Origin: an uncultured Collinsella sp. | GTDB lineage: Bacteria > Actinomycetota > Coriobacteriia > Coriobacteriales > Coriobacteriaceae | Direction: 5' to 3' | Assembly (NCBI GenBank): GCA_949285915.1 | Contig: CASDZW010000014.1 | Coordinates: forward strand, 1 to 45,576 | Length of the DNA: 45,576 nucleotides | Shown here: positions 17,589-26,610 of the stretch, piece by piece | Layout: each line of letters begins with the position of its first letter | Numbering within the stretch: position 1 is the first letter of the stretch | The notes under the pieces: model-generated | Databases searched by the model: none | What the model saw: the letters and a program-made list of their open reading frames with translations, nothing else | Told to the model about the DNA's origin: nothing | Position numbers and translations under genes: made by a program

Positions 17589-17610
17589 ACTAGTTAATCG
17601 TTTTACTAGT
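17589..17610. promoter_or_regulatory. Imperfect palindrome before the transporter gene, probable operator
   Basis: A 22-base imperfect palindrome with ACTAGT at both ends and a central CG, 29 bases before the transporter start. It contains TTAATCGTT (17594-17602), the reverse complement of the CGATTAA core of the sites before the lacI-like gene. Position and symmetry fit an operator of that regulator. Confidence 0.55.
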
Positions 17611-17638
17611 GCTAAGGATACCAGAAAGGAACAGGTTC

Positions 17639-19075
17639 ATGGCACAACAGCAATCAACAAACCTGCGAAAGGCAACATTTGTAGAGATGCTCGGCTTCGG
17701 CTTCGTGGGCATCGGGTCAAACATCCCCTTCGTATTCATGGGCTCGTACCTCAGCTTCTTCTACACCGACATCTTTGGACTTGCGCCGGCGATCGCATCC
17801 GCCCTCATGCTTGCCTCAAAGATCATCGATGCCATTGTCGACCCGGTAATCGGCGTGATTGCAGACCACGTGAACACTAAATTCGGAAGGTACCGTCCGT
17901 TCCTCATCGTTATGGCACCGTTTTGGGGTGTATGCATCTGGGCGGTATTCTCAACCCCAGCGCTCGACCCCACGATGAAGGTCGTATACGCTTGCGCCGC
18001 CTACATCCTCTACGTTGTCATTTCATCGCTTGTCATCATTCCCGCGAACTCTCTCGCAAGCATCATCACTGAGGTCCCCAAGCAGCGCTCAACGGTCCAG
18101 GCAATCCGTCAGGGCTGCGCGGTCATCCCACAGCTCATGAGCGCATTCGCCCTCCCGCTTGTCGAACTCTGCGGTGGAGGCCAGCAAGGTTGGTCCAACT
18201 ACGGCATCATCATGGGCGCTCTTGTCTGCCTCTGCTACTGGGCGGTCGCTTGGACGGCGCGCACGTATGACACCCCGCAGCTCGCTCAGATTGAGGCTAT
18301 CGAAGCTGCAAAGGAAGAAGGAGTTGCGACGCCGCAGAAGGAAACGCTTGGCGATGTCGTCCGCTCCACCATCGACGCTTTCAAGAACCGTGAGCTTTTG
18401 CTTCTCTCCGGCATTTTCTTCGCAGCTCTTGCCTCCACAGGCATCAGCGGTGCCATCAACATGTATTACTTTACCTACGTATTGGGACATCAGGATTGGA
18501 TTGTTGCCACCACGGCCTTTAGTGTTGCCACGGCGCTCCTTGGTCCTGTGCTCACGCCCGTTGTGACACATATTTGGGGCAAGCGCCGCTCCATGATGAT
18601 TTTCGCCGCTGCAGCCATGGTTCCCAATCTCATCGTTATGTTTATCCCCAATCCCTCTGTTGGCGTTCTCACCTTCTTCATCTCGGTGTTCAACCTGCTT
18701 AACGGCGTGGTTGGCACGCTCATGTGGGCAATGATTCCCGATGTGGTCGACTGGGGCGAGTACAACACCGGCAAGCGCGCAAACGGCCTTGCACAAGCCG
18801 CCGTTCAGCTTATGAACCAGTTTGGTCAGGCGCTCGGCCAGTCCCTGCCTATCGCGGTCATCGGAGCGCTTGGCTACGTCGCTAACCAGGCGCAGACCCC
18901 TGTGGTCAATAGCGCAATTGTCATCCTTCGCTGGGCGGCTCCCTGCGTCCTTATGGCCATCGTGATCATCTGCGCAAAGATGTATCGGCTGACGGACGAG
19001 CGCTCTCTTGCCATCAGTGAAGAGCTGCGCCGTCGTCATGAGGCGGCCGAGGCAGAAGTCGATGCGAAAGAATAG
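17639..19075 (+). CDS. GPH-family (MelB-like) sugar:cation symporter
   Basis: Inner-membrane sugar symporter of 478 residues with about 12 membrane segments. The family features are visible: the DPVIGVIADHVNTKFGRYRP loop between helices 2 and 3 (about residues 67-86) and the mid-protein cytoplasmic loop that is rich in glutamate and lysine. MelB-type proteins carry glycosides with Na+, H+ or Li+. It stands between the LacI regulator and a sulfatase that lacks a signal peptide, so the cargo is likely a small sulfated sugar or glycoside. Start: ATG at 17639, with AGAAAGGA upstream; the longer frame would run through the operator. Confidence 0.85.
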   Translation: MAQQQSTNLRKATFVEMLGFGFVGIGSNIPFVFMGSYLSFFYTDIFGLAPAIASALMLASKIIDAIVDPVIGVIADHVNTKFGRYRPFLIVMAPFWGVCIWAVFSTPALDPTMKVVYACAAYILYVVISSLVIIPANSLASIITEVPKQRSTVQAIRQGCAVIPQLMSAFALPLVELCGGGQQGWSNYGIIMGALVCLCYWAVAWTARTYDTPQLAQIEAIEAAKEEGVATPQKETLGDVVRSTIDAFKNRELLLLSGIFFAALASTGISGAINMYYFTYVLGHQDWIVATTAFSVATALLGPVLTPVVTHIWGKRRSMMIFAAAAMVPNLIVMFIPNPSVGVLTFFISVFNLLNGVVGTLMWAMIPDVVDWGEYNTGKRANGLAQAAVQLMNQFGQALGQSLPIAVIGALGYVANQAQTPVVNSAIVILRWAAPCVLMAIVIICAKMYRLTDERSLAISEELRRRHEAAEAEVDAKE

Positions 19076-19109
19076 TAGGACATAGCCAATAACACAAGGA
19101 GGTAGCACT

Positions 19110-20906
19110 ATGAAAGCCATCATGGTCATGTACGACACCTTAACCAGGAACTTCCTCGAGCCCTACGGCTGCGACTGGGTGCAGACGCCCAACTTCACGC
19201 GCCTGGCCGAGCACGCTGTCACGTTCGACTGCAGCTATGCGGGCTCCATGCCCTGTATGCCCGCCCGCCGCGAGCTTCACACGGGGCGCTACAACTTCCT
19301 GCACCGCAGCTGGGGACCGCTTGAGCCCTTCGACGACTCCACGCCCCAGATCCTGCGCGAGAACGGCATCTACACGCACCTTGTCTCCGACCACCAGCAC
19401 TACTGGGAGGACGGCGGTGCGACCTACCACACCCGCTACGAGAGCTGGGAGTGCACGCGCGGCCAGGAGGGCGACCCCTGGAAGGCCAAGATCGGCATGG
19501 AGCCCACCGAGACGCTGTTCTCGGCGAGCGCCGCACCGCATCCCATCAAGCAGCGTCTGGAGCGCCACGACGCTATGAACCGCGCTTACATTGGCACCGA
19601 TCAGCACAAGATGCCCCAGGATGTGACCTTCACGGCGGGTCTCGACTTCATCGACGAGAACCACGACGCCGACGACTGGTTCCTCCAGATCGAGACCTTC
19701 GACCCGCATGAGCCGTTCTTCGCACAGCAGGCGTTCCGCGACCTGTACCCGGACGATTACGATGGGCTGCCCGCCGACTGGCCGCCCTACGACGCCGTGC
19801 TCCAGGACGACGACACGGTCGCCCACGTGCGCCGTCTCTACGCAGCACTTATCACCATGTGCGACACCTACCTTGGCAAAGTGCTCGATAAGATGGACGA
19901 GTACGGGCTTTGGGACGACACCATGCTCATCGTCAACACCGACCACGGCTTCCTTCTGGGCGAGCACGGCTGGTGGGGCAAGACCATGATGCCGCTCTAC
20001 AACGAGATCGTGAACACGCCGCTCTTCATCTGGGACCCGCGCAGCAAGGTGACAAACGTCCATCGCTCATCCCTCGCCCAAACCATCGACCTGCCGGCAA
20101 CCATCCTCGACTACTTTGGCTTGCCCCTGCCTGCCGACATGGAGGGCCGGCCGCTTACGCCTGTCATTGAGCGCGACGAGCCCGTACGCGAGTACGGCCT
20201 GTACGGCATGCACGCAAGCTACACCTGCATCACCGACGGTCACTACACCTATATGCGCGGCCCTGTGACCATGAATAACGGCGAGAACTACGAGTACACG
20301 CTTATGCCTACGCACATGCGCGCTATCTTCAGCCCGGCAGAGATGCGTGAGGCAAAGCTCGTCGAGCCCTTCCGCTTCACCAAGGACTGCCCGGTACTCC
20401 AGATTCCCGTGGGCGGGACCGAGTGCAACGGCGGCTATTACGGGACGAAGCTCTACGACGTTGCGGCAGACCCCGGTCAGACGCAGGTCATCGACGACCC
20501 CGAGACCGAACTTCGCCTCGCGCGTGCCATGGTGCGCCTCATGAACGAGAACGACGCACCGGCAGAGCAGTACGCACGCATGGGCCTCTCGAAGAACCCG
20601 GAAGAGGTCACGTTCGAGACCCTCGCCGCCGGTCGCGCCCAGCTCGAGGCCGATGCTGAACCGGGCATCCTCGAGGACCTCGCATGGGACCGCGAGGCCA
20701 AGAACATCCTCTGGGCCATGATGGGGTCGGTGCCCGCCGAGAAGCGCGACGAGACGCGCGAGGCGTTCGCCGCCTGGATGCGCGAGCGCGGGTCTGAGCG
20801 CGTCACGGCAGACGATGTGCGCGCCTACCTTAAGAGCACGCTCGATGCCGACACCTGGCAGATGATGGACTACTTCACGCGCCTTATCGGTCGCGATTAT
20901 CTGTAA
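19110..20906 (+). CDS. Cys-type sulfatase, no signal peptide (cytosolic)
   Basis: Arylsulfatase-family (S1) hydrolase of 598 residues that removes sulfate esters. The active-site motif is CMPAR at residues 49-53; C49 is the residue converted to formylglycine. D9 (MVMYDT) and the later NTDHGFLLGEHG segment fit the calcium and substrate ligands. The N-terminus starts directly with the core strand and has no signal peptide or membrane segment, so the enzyme should work in the cytosol on imported substrate. It lies 34 bases after the symporter (AGGAGGT ribosome site) and 128 bases before the maturase gene that would activate it. The sulfated substrate cannot be named: mucin or glycosaminoglycan fragments are typical in the gut. 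Confidence 0.9.
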   Translation: MKAIMVMYDTLTRNFLEPYGCDWVQTPNFTRLAEHAVTFDCSYAGSMPCMPARRELHTGRYNFLHRSWGPLEPFDDSTPQILRENGIYTHLVSDHQHYWEDGGATYHTRYESWECTRGQEGDPWKAKIGMEPTETLFSASAAPHPIKQRLERHDAMNRAYIGTDQHKMPQDVTFTAGLDFIDENHDADDWFLQIETFDPHEPFFAQQAFRDLYPDDYDGLPADWPPYDAVLQDDDTVAHVRRLYAALITMCDTYLGKVLDKMDEYGLWDDTMLIVNTDHGFLLGEHGWWGKTMMPLYNEIVNTPLFIWDPRSKVTNVHRSSLAQTIDLPATILDYFGLPLPADMEGRPLTPVIERDEPVREYGLYGMHASYTCITDGHYTYMRGPVTMNNGENYEYTLMPTHMRAIFSPAEMREAKLVEPFRFTKDCPVLQIPVGGTECNGGYYGTKLYDVAADPGQTQVIDDPETELRLARAMVRLMNENDAPAEQYARMGLSKNPEEVTFETLAAGRAQLEADAEPGILEDLAWDREAKNILWAMMGSVPAEKRDETREAFAAWMRERGSERVTADDVRAYLKSTLDADTWQMMDYFTRLIGRDYL

Positions 20907-20956
20907 CTGCCCATCGACGGCGCGGAGCGTCTCCCCTCCTCGCCTCCCCTATAGGA

Positions 20957-21015
20957 GCGCGCCTCTGCGCGCAAGAAAGGCGGGCGGGCTGCGCTATAGT
21001 AGGTGCAGCCCGCCC
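20957..21015 (+). promoter_or_regulatory. Two hairpins between sulfatase and maturase genes
   Basis: In the 128-base gap, GCGCGC-CTCT-GCGCGC (20957-20972) is followed by an 11-base-pair perfect stem (20982-20992 with 21005-21015, 12-base loop). No T-run follows, so they are not classic terminators. They may lower expression of the maturase relative to the sulfatase or protect the RNA ends. The loop of the second contains TATAGT, which could be a promoter -10 element, but I see no -35 partner. Confidence 0.45.
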
Positions 21016-21034
21016 TTGCCTTGAAAGGAACGCC

Positions 21035-22132
21035 GTGAAACGCATCAGTTTCCTCATCAAGCCCGCCTCAGCGCTCTGCAACATGCGCTGCCGCTACTGC
21101 TTCTATGCCGACGTGTCCGAGCACCGCGAGGTAAAGACACACGGCATCATGGATGATGAGACGATGCGCGCCCTCATCGACCGCGCGCTCGACCTTAGCG
21201 AGGACGCCGAGATAACCTTTGCGTTCCAAGGCGGAGAGCCAACCTGTGCCGGCCTCGATTACTTCGAGCGGTTCGTCGCCTACGTGCAGGACCGTCGAGC
21301 GCGCCAGACGGTGCACTTTGCCCTGCAGACGAACGGCTACGTCATCGACGACACATGGGCGGCTTTTTTCGCAAAGCACGGCTTCTTGGTTGGGGTGTCA
21401 CTCGACGGCTACCGCGACCTTCACGACTGGCTTCGCCCCGATGCAGAGGGTAAGGGAACCTATCGCCGCGTGATGGATGCCATCGGAAAGCTCCGCGATC
21501 ACGGAGTGGACTTCAACATCCTCACCGTTCTGACGGCACAACTCGCCAAGCATCCCCAGAAGCTCTACAAGTTCTACCAGCGCGAGCATCTCGACTACGT
21601 GCAGCTCATCCCTTGCCTTCCCGGCCTCGATGATGCGGAGGACGAGTTCTCGCTCACGCCCGAGCTCTTTTCCTCGTTCTACAAGACGTTCTTCCGCCTG
21701 TGGGTAGACGAGTTCCAGCATGGTACCTATCGTTCGGTAACGCTCTTTGACAACCTCATCCCCATGTTTGCCGGCGTACACCCCCAGCAGTGCGGGATGC
21801 TCGGATCGTGCTCGCCGCAGTTTGTGGTGGAGAGCACAGGAGACGTCTACCCGTGCGATTTCTACGTCCTCGATCAGTACCTGTTGGGCAATGTGAAGAC
21901 AAACTCCCTGGAGGAGCTGGCCGCGTCGCCTGTGCTCAAAACGTTTCTCGCCGAGCCCCGCAGGCCCTGCTCTGCCTGCTCTGGCTGCCCCTTCGAAGGC
22001 ATCTGCCACCGGAACTGCAAGCGACTGAACATCGCCTACTATCGCAGCGACTGGTGCGGTTATCGCGATTTCCTCGAAGACGCCGCCCCTGCCATGGAGC
22101 GCATCGCCCGAGCCCTCGCGCGCAGGCGGTAG
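21035..22132 (+). CDS. Anaerobic sulfatase-maturating enzyme (radical SAM/SPASM)
   Basis: Radical-SAM enzyme of 365 residues that converts the active-site cysteine or serine of sulfatases to formylglycine without oxygen. The SAM-cluster motif is C15-x3-C19-x2-C22 (CNMRCRYC), and the SPASM region at the C-terminus provides the cysteines for two auxiliary iron-sulfur clusters (GSC...YPCD..., CSACSGCPFEGICHRNC, and a final C in DWCGYRDF). The aspartate in YPCDFYV matches the catalytic aspartate of known maturases. It uses GTG (21035-21037) as start with AAAGGA upstream. It is the only maturase in the window and follows one sulfatase directly; the second sulfatase at 32.5-34 kb likely relies on it too. 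Confidence 0.93.
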   Translation: MKRISFLIKPASALCNMRCRYCFYADVSEHREVKTHGIMDDETMRALIDRALDLSEDAEITFAFQGGEPTCAGLDYFERFVAYVQDRRARQTVHFALQTNGYVIDDTWAAFFAKHGFLVGVSLDGYRDLHDWLRPDAEGKGTYRRVMDAIGKLRDHGVDFNILTVLTAQLAKHPQKLYKFYQREHLDYVQLIPCLPGLDDAEDEFSLTPELFSSFYKTFFRLWVDEFQHGTYRSVTLFDNLIPMFAGVHPQQCGMLGSCSPQFVVESTGDVYPCDFYVLDQYLLGNVKTNSLEELAASPVLKTFLAEPRRPCSACSGCPFEGICHRNCKRLNIAYYRSDWCGYRDFLEDAAPAMERIARALARRR

Positions 22133-22174
22133 AGGGGCGCCTCCCGAACAACACTGTCGACAAAGCGCAGAAAG

Positions 22175-23560
22175 CTACACCACGCCGTCGCGATGCCGCT
22201 CGATGACCTGCTCGACGGTATCGCCCGCATCTTCTCCCAAAGAGCGCCATTTAGGCGTGACGATGCGCTGCGCCGGGTAGACGCCCCGGTGCCCGGCGAT
22301 GAGGTAACCCACGAATGACACGATGACAAAGTAGGGTGCGGCGTGTCCGCCGAAGAGGTCGATGCCGAGCATGATGGTGGTGATGGGAACGTTGAGCGCA
22401 CTGCCAAAGAGGCCCACCATGCCAAGCGCCGCCATAAAAGACGGGGCGACCCCGCAAACGCCGCCCAGCCATCCGCCGAGCGCAGCCCCGATGCCAAAGA
22501 GAGGCGTTACCTCGCCACCCTGAAAGCCGGCCCCAAGCGTGAGTGCGGTCATGACGAGCTTGCACGCCGCGTCGACAGGTGAGGTCTCCCCCGCAAAGCC
22601 CGCCTCCACAAGCCAGGAAGACAGGCCGGCATAACGCCAGAGCCCAAACACCGCATACGTCGCCAGCAACACGACCGCACCCGCAAGCGCCGCCTGAAGG
22701 TACCCCGTGATATGCGCGGCGTAAAATCGGCGCACAAGACGTATGGCGCCAGAAAACAGGCGCGCGGCAATCCCAAAGGCAATGCCGGCGCCCACAGCGA
22801 GCGCTATGGTCGTCGGGTCAATCTCAGGAATGCGGCCGATGAGGTAGGCCTCGCGCGGCGTACCCAAAAAAGTGGAGACCGTATCTCCCACAAAGGAGGC
22901 AACAAGACAGTAGATTCCCGCGGCATAGTGGAGCTTGCCTACATAGCACATCTCCATACCAAAGAACGCCCCCGCGAGCGGCGTGCCGAACACCCCGCCA
23001 AAGGCCGCAGAGATACCCGCCATCATTAAATCGCGGTGATCGTACTCCTTAAGTTTGAACACGCGAGAGACCGCATCGGCAATGGTCCCGCCAATCTGCA
23101 CCGCCGTACCTTCGCGCCCTGCCGAACCGCCTGCAAGATGCGTTGCCACCGAGCACACAAACGTGAAAGGCGCCATACGCCGCGGAATGTCACGGCCGGT
23201 AACGGCGCAATCAATCACCAGGTTGTTGCCTCGTGCGGCGTCCCTGCCGTGAACACGGTAGAGCCATGCCGTAAAGACCCCAACCACAGGAAGGAGCAGA
23301 AACACGGGCCATCCGTACGTCTCACGAAATGCGGTGACCGCGTCGAGCGCAGCGAGAAACGCCCAGGCCGCCACACCCATGGGAACGGAGACCAACAGTA
23401 CGAGCAGCATCAGCCGCGTGGAGTCCCTGAGGTTTCTAAGGCCACGCTCGGCATCCATCCTAAAGATGCGCTCCTGCATGCGCATGCCCTCGATGTTCAG
23501 CGCATCGCCGAGTCGGCTCGCACCGGCTCGCGTGACCTTGCCCGATTCGTTCTCCTCCAC
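22175..23560 (-). CDS. CLC-F-like antiporter (probable fluoride/proton)
   Basis: CLC-superfamily membrane protein of 461 residues with about a dozen helices. The diagnostic loops are not those of ordinary chloride CLCs: where GSGIP is expected it has RGNNLVID (residues 110-117), the gate region is GREGTAVQ (E150 as the gating glutamate) rather than GxEGP, and the late motif is QGGEVTPLF. These are features of the CLC-F branch, which exports fluoride. I chose the GTG at 23558-23560 because GGAGGCG stands upstream; the longer frame would overlap the neighbouring gene by 125 bases. It starts 22 bases after the stop of the TauE/SafE-like gene, so the two are probably cotranscribed. I did not find a fluoride riboswitch before the operon. 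Confidence 0.75.
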   Translation of the reverse strand: MEENESGKVTRAGASRLGDALNIEGMRMQERIFRMDAERGLRNLRDSTRLMLLVLLVSVPMGVAAWAFLAALDAVTAFRETYGWPVFLLLPVVGVFTAWLYRVHGRDAARGNNLVIDCAVTGRDIPRRMAPFTFVCSVATHLAGGSAGREGTAVQIGGTIADAVSRVFKLKEYDHRDLMMAGISAAFGGVFGTPLAGAFFGMEMCYVGKLHYAAGIYCLVASFVGDTVSTFLGTPREAYLIGRIPEIDPTTIALAVGAGIAFGIAARLFSGAIRLVRRFYAAHITGYLQAALAGAVVLLATYAVFGLWRYAGLSSWLVEAGFAGETSPVDAACKLVMTALTLGAGFQGGEVTPLFGIGAALGGWLGGVCGVAPSFMAALGMVGLFGSALNVPITTIMLGIDLFGGHAAPYFVIVSFVGYLIAGHRGVYPAQRIVTPKWRSLGEDAGDTVEQVIERHRDGVV

Positions 23561-23582
23561 CTGCAAACGCCTCCGAATGCGC

Positions 23583-24377
23583 CTAGCCGATGAGGTGCTT
23601 TGCAGCGTTGTAGATGCAGACAAGGACGATAACGACCATGAGGCCGCTGAAGAGCTTATCAACATGCTTCTCGTCGATACGCTTGTTGATGATGCGTCCG
23701 CAGACACCGCCCATGATGCCGCAGAAGATCATGCCGATGATGAGGGTAATATCGATGACGCTGAAGTCCACCGTCGGCAGGCTCGTGATGGTGCTCGTTG
23801 CCTGCGAGCAGAGGATGATGAACAGCGAGTTCTGTGCCGCCTGCTTGGTGCCCATGCTGAAGAAGAAGTAGAGTACCACGAGGTTGATGGGGCCGCCGCC
23901 GATGCCCAAGAAGGAGGACATGACGCCGAGCGCGAAACCGATGACGACGCATGCCGCGGCGCCGGCGATCTCGAGCGTCTTGATGCGGTCCTTGTTGAGG
24001 TTGTAGGCAAGGGTGCCGAGGGTGATGATGCCGAGCGCTATGGCCTGCACCGCACCGGCAAGCGCCGGGTCGGGAAACAGTCCCTCGACAACATCGAAGA
24101 GCTGCTTGCCGGCGAGGCCGCCCACCGCCGCGCCAACCGCGAGGGGAAGCGCCGTCTTACCGTCGATAGAGGTCGCCCCCGAAAGGCGGTTGCGGAGGAC
24201 CGAGTAGCACGTCATGGCGAGCACCGTACAGCCCGAGAGGAAGTTGATGGTACCGGGAAGGAGCGTCCCGCTCGCATCGAGCACCGGCTTGATGATCACG
24301 CCACCGCCGATGCCGCAGATGGCACCGATGATGGAAGCACCGAAGCTGATGAGGAAAAACAATACGTACACGAGCAT
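23583..24377 (-). CDS. TSUP / TauE-SafE family permease
   Basis: Membrane permease of 264 residues with about eight helices in two related halves; each half starts with the family's glycine-rich signature (AICGIGGGVIIKP near residue 20 and SSFLGIGGGPINL near residue 160). Family members move sulfite, sulfoacetate and similar small organosulfur anions, usually outward. It is the first gene of a pair with the CLC-F-like gene and lies about 2 kb from the sulfatase/maturase cluster on the other strand. A link to export of sulfur anions released there is possible but unproven. Start: ATG at 24375-24377 with AGAGAGG close upstream; a longer frame to 24419 lacks a ribosome site. Confidence 0.8.
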   Translation of the reverse strand: MLVYVLFFLISFGASIIGAICGIGGGVIIKPVLDASGTLLPGTINFLSGCTVLAMTCYSVLRNRLSGATSIDGKTALPLAVGAAVGGLAGKQLFDVVEGLFPDPALAGAVQAIALGIITLGTLAYNLNKDRIKTLEIAGAAACVVIGFALGVMSSFLGIGGGPINLVVLYFFFSMGTKQAAQNSLFIILCSQATSTITSLPTVDFSVIDITLIIGMIFCGIMGGVCGRIINKRIDEKHVDKLFSGLMVVIVLVCIYNAAKHLIG

Positions 24378-24489
24378 GAACCTCTCTATCGAAACCAGAC
24401 GGGGCCGGCATCTGTCCAATAGCGCTGTTAAGTATACGCCCGAGGCGCAGGCCGCAACGCTATCGCAAGGCTCTTTTTAGATACGCGCA

Positions 24490-25869
24490 TCAACGGAACA
24501 AGCCGGCCACCTCACCGGCAAGCGTGATGGTACCAGCGGCGACCACCGTACACCCTTGGCTCGTGAGAACATCCAGCGCGGCTTCAACCGAGGGATACAC
24601 CCCAGCTACATCCGTCTCAGGACGACCCAGGGCCCGCAGCTTTCCCCCAACGATGGCGGCAAGGTCTGCGGCTGCCATTGCGCGATCCGAGGCGGTCTGC
24701 GTAACCGTGATGCGCGGGAACGCCGGAACGAGCACATCAACGATGCCGGCGACGTCCTTGTCCGTCAAAGCGGCAATGAGAAGCGTCGGGCGGTCGGCGA
24801 CGGCGGGCGCAATCTCATCGAGCGCTGAGACGAACGCCTCGCAGGACTGCGGGTTATGGCACGCATCGATAAGCACCAGGGGGTCACGGCGGACCGTGTC
24901 GAAGCGCCCGGGCGTCGGGCAGTCGATAAGACTGTCCTCAAGCGCTGTTTCATCCAGCGGGCGGTTGAGGTAGTCCTCGGCGAGCTGGATGGCGCATGCG
25001 GCGTTCTGGGCCTGGTATACGGGCTTGCGCAGACGCGGCGTGTAGATGGCGCGCCGGGTTGTGGTGGAGAACTCAAACGTGTCCCCCAAATGCGCGGGCG
25101 TCGTGAGCAGTACGTGGTTCACGACCGCCGGCACCACCTCGCAGGCACGGCAACGTTCATCCATTACGCGCTGCACGCTCGGCTCATGCGTACCCTCGCC
25201 AAGCGTGACGGCGCGTCCCGGCTTGATGACAGCCGCCTTTTCGCCGGCGATGGCCGCAAGCGTGTTCCCGAGGATTCTCATATGATCGAGCCCGATGCCC
25301 GTGATGGCAACGGCAGCGGGGTCCGTGGCACTCGTGGCATCCCAGCGACCGCCCATACCCACCTCGAGCACCGCCACGTCAACGCGCGCCTCCGCAAAGA
25401 TGACGAGCGCGGCGACCGTAAGCAGGTCGAACGGCGTGATGGTATAGGCGCTCTCCCCCGCCTTGGCGCGGCGCGCGTTCACGCGCTCGCCCGCTGCGCG
25501 AGCGGCCGATACACCGTGGGCGAACGCCTCGTCAGAGACCACCTCGCCCGCTATCTCCATACGCTCGGGATAGCGCACGAGCTGGGGAGACGTATAGAGA
25601 GCAGAGCGGAGGCCCTCTCCAGCGAGGATAGCCGCGCAAAAGCGCGCGGTAGATGTCTTGCCGTTGGTGCCCGCAACCTGCAGACAATCGAAATAGCCGT
25701 CAGGGCGACCGAGCTCGTCGAGCATATCGATAACGGTTTCCAGAAGCGGACCGGCGTCGCCCGAGATGGTCCCGGTGTCTGCCGCGAGCGCAACTGCCTC
25801 TTCAAATGTAAGCTCCTCGATGCCAAACGGCACCTGGTAGACCTGCTCGTCCCTAGCTTGCTCGCCCAT
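24490..25869 (-). CDS. folC: Folylpolyglutamate / dihydrofolate synthase
   Basis: Mur-ligase-family enzyme of 459 residues that adds glutamate to dihydropteroate and/or to reduced folates, keeping them in the cell. The P-loop AGTNGKTS is at residues 66-73; the LEVGMGGRWDATS segment, the metal/ATP-binding ITGIGLDHM and the C-terminal DACHNPQ element are all typical. Start: ATG at 25867-25869, with AAGGGGG upstream. It is the last gene of the one-carbon group and lies 150 bases after the cyclo-ligase gene. That gap contains a six-pair GC hairpin (25947-25965) and the palindrome AATCGCGATT (25930-25939), so folC may have its own promoter or leader. Confidence 0.9.
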   Translation of the reverse strand: MGEQARDEQVYQVPFGIEELTFEEAVALAADTGTISGDAGPLLETVIDMLDELGRPDGYFDCLQVAGTNGKTSTARFCAAILAGEGLRSALYTSPQLVRYPERMEIAGEVVSDEAFAHGVSAARAAGERVNARRAKAGESAYTITPFDLLTVAALVIFAEARVDVAVLEVGMGGRWDATSATDPAAVAITGIGLDHMRILGNTLAAIAGEKAAVIKPGRAVTLGEGTHEPSVQRVMDERCRACEVVPAVVNHVLLTTPAHLGDTFEFSTTTRRAIYTPRLRKPVYQAQNAACAIQLAEDYLNRPLDETALEDSLIDCPTPGRFDTVRRDPLVLIDACHNPQSCEAFVSALDEIAPAVADRPTLLIAALTDKDVAGIVDVLVPAFPRITVTQTASDRAMAAADLAAIVGGKLRALGRPETDVAGVYPSVEAALDVLTSQGCTVVAAGTITLAGEVAGLFR

Positions 25870-26019
25870 CGTGTGAGCCCCCTTGGTATCAATTCGCTAT
25901 CGCGACCTTTAGCCGCAAGATATGCGAAGAATCGCGATTTGGACACGGCGGTCCCCCGTACCGCCAAGCATTACGGCACCGTACAGCTTAACGAGGCACC
26001 CCGGTGGACGCAACCCGCC

Positions 26020-26610
26020 CTAACGCACGACGCCCTCGTCGGTCACTAGGATATCCACGGCGCGGTCCCACAGGTCGAGACATCCGTCGCGGCCCAGATC
26101 GTCGTGCACGCCGTCTGAGAAACAAATCCCTATTGAGGTGCCGCGAAAAGCTGCGAGAAAGCGGTCGTAATAGCCCCCGCCGTACCCCAACCGAAAACCG
26201 CGACAGTCGAACGCGATGCCCGGAACGATGGCGACCGCACGCTCGAGCTCCATCATGGTGGAGGGAGGACAGGTTGGGTGCACGCCCGGCACTGGCTCGA
26301 AAATGCCAAAGGCACTGCGCACAAGATGGGAGAAATCGTTCACGTAATGCCATGCGAGCACCGGGGAATCGGGCACAACACGCGGAAGGAGCACGCGCTT
26401 GCCCTCGTGCCACGCACGCTCAATCAACGGGCGCGTCTCTGGCTCCGACCCCATCGAAAGGTAGCAGAACAGCACCTGTGCGTCGTGCCAGCATGGGAGG
26501 GAGTGGACGTGCCCGGCTATACGCTCGTCTAGCTCACATCGCTTTGCTGCCGACATAGCATCGCGCGCGGTGCGGAGCTGCCGCCGGAGCATGTCCTTTT
26601 CGCTAGCCAT
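26020..26610 (-). CDS. 5-formyltetrahydrofolate cyclo-ligase
   Basis: ATP-dependent enzyme of 196 residues that turns 5-formyl-THF back into 5,10-methenyl-THF and so returns the storage form to the active pool. The family motif GYGGGYYDR is at residues 142-150; the N-terminal [12 protein letters not shown] helix and the LPRVVPDS strand fit the ATP-binding face. The start overlaps the end of folE by 8 bases, which suggests translational coupling. Its product is the substrate of the FchA and FolD enzymes encoded upstream in the same unit. Confidence 0.9.
   Translation of the reverse strand: MASEKDMLRRQLRTARDAMSAAKRCELDERIAGHVHSLPCWHDAQVLFCYLSMGSEPETRPLIERAWHEGKRVLLPRVVPDSPVLAWHYVNDFSHLVRSAFGIFEPVPGVHPTCPPSTMMELERAVAIVPGIAFDCRGFRLGYGGGYYDRFLAAFRGTSIGICFSDGVHDDLGRDGCLDLWDRAVDILVTDEGVVR

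Noticed and set aside
24378-24489. Fluoride riboswitch before the TSUP/CLC-F operon
   Set aside because: I could not find the paired GG-GATGG-type core or its pseudoknot in the minus-strand leader by eye. A covariance-model search would be decisive.
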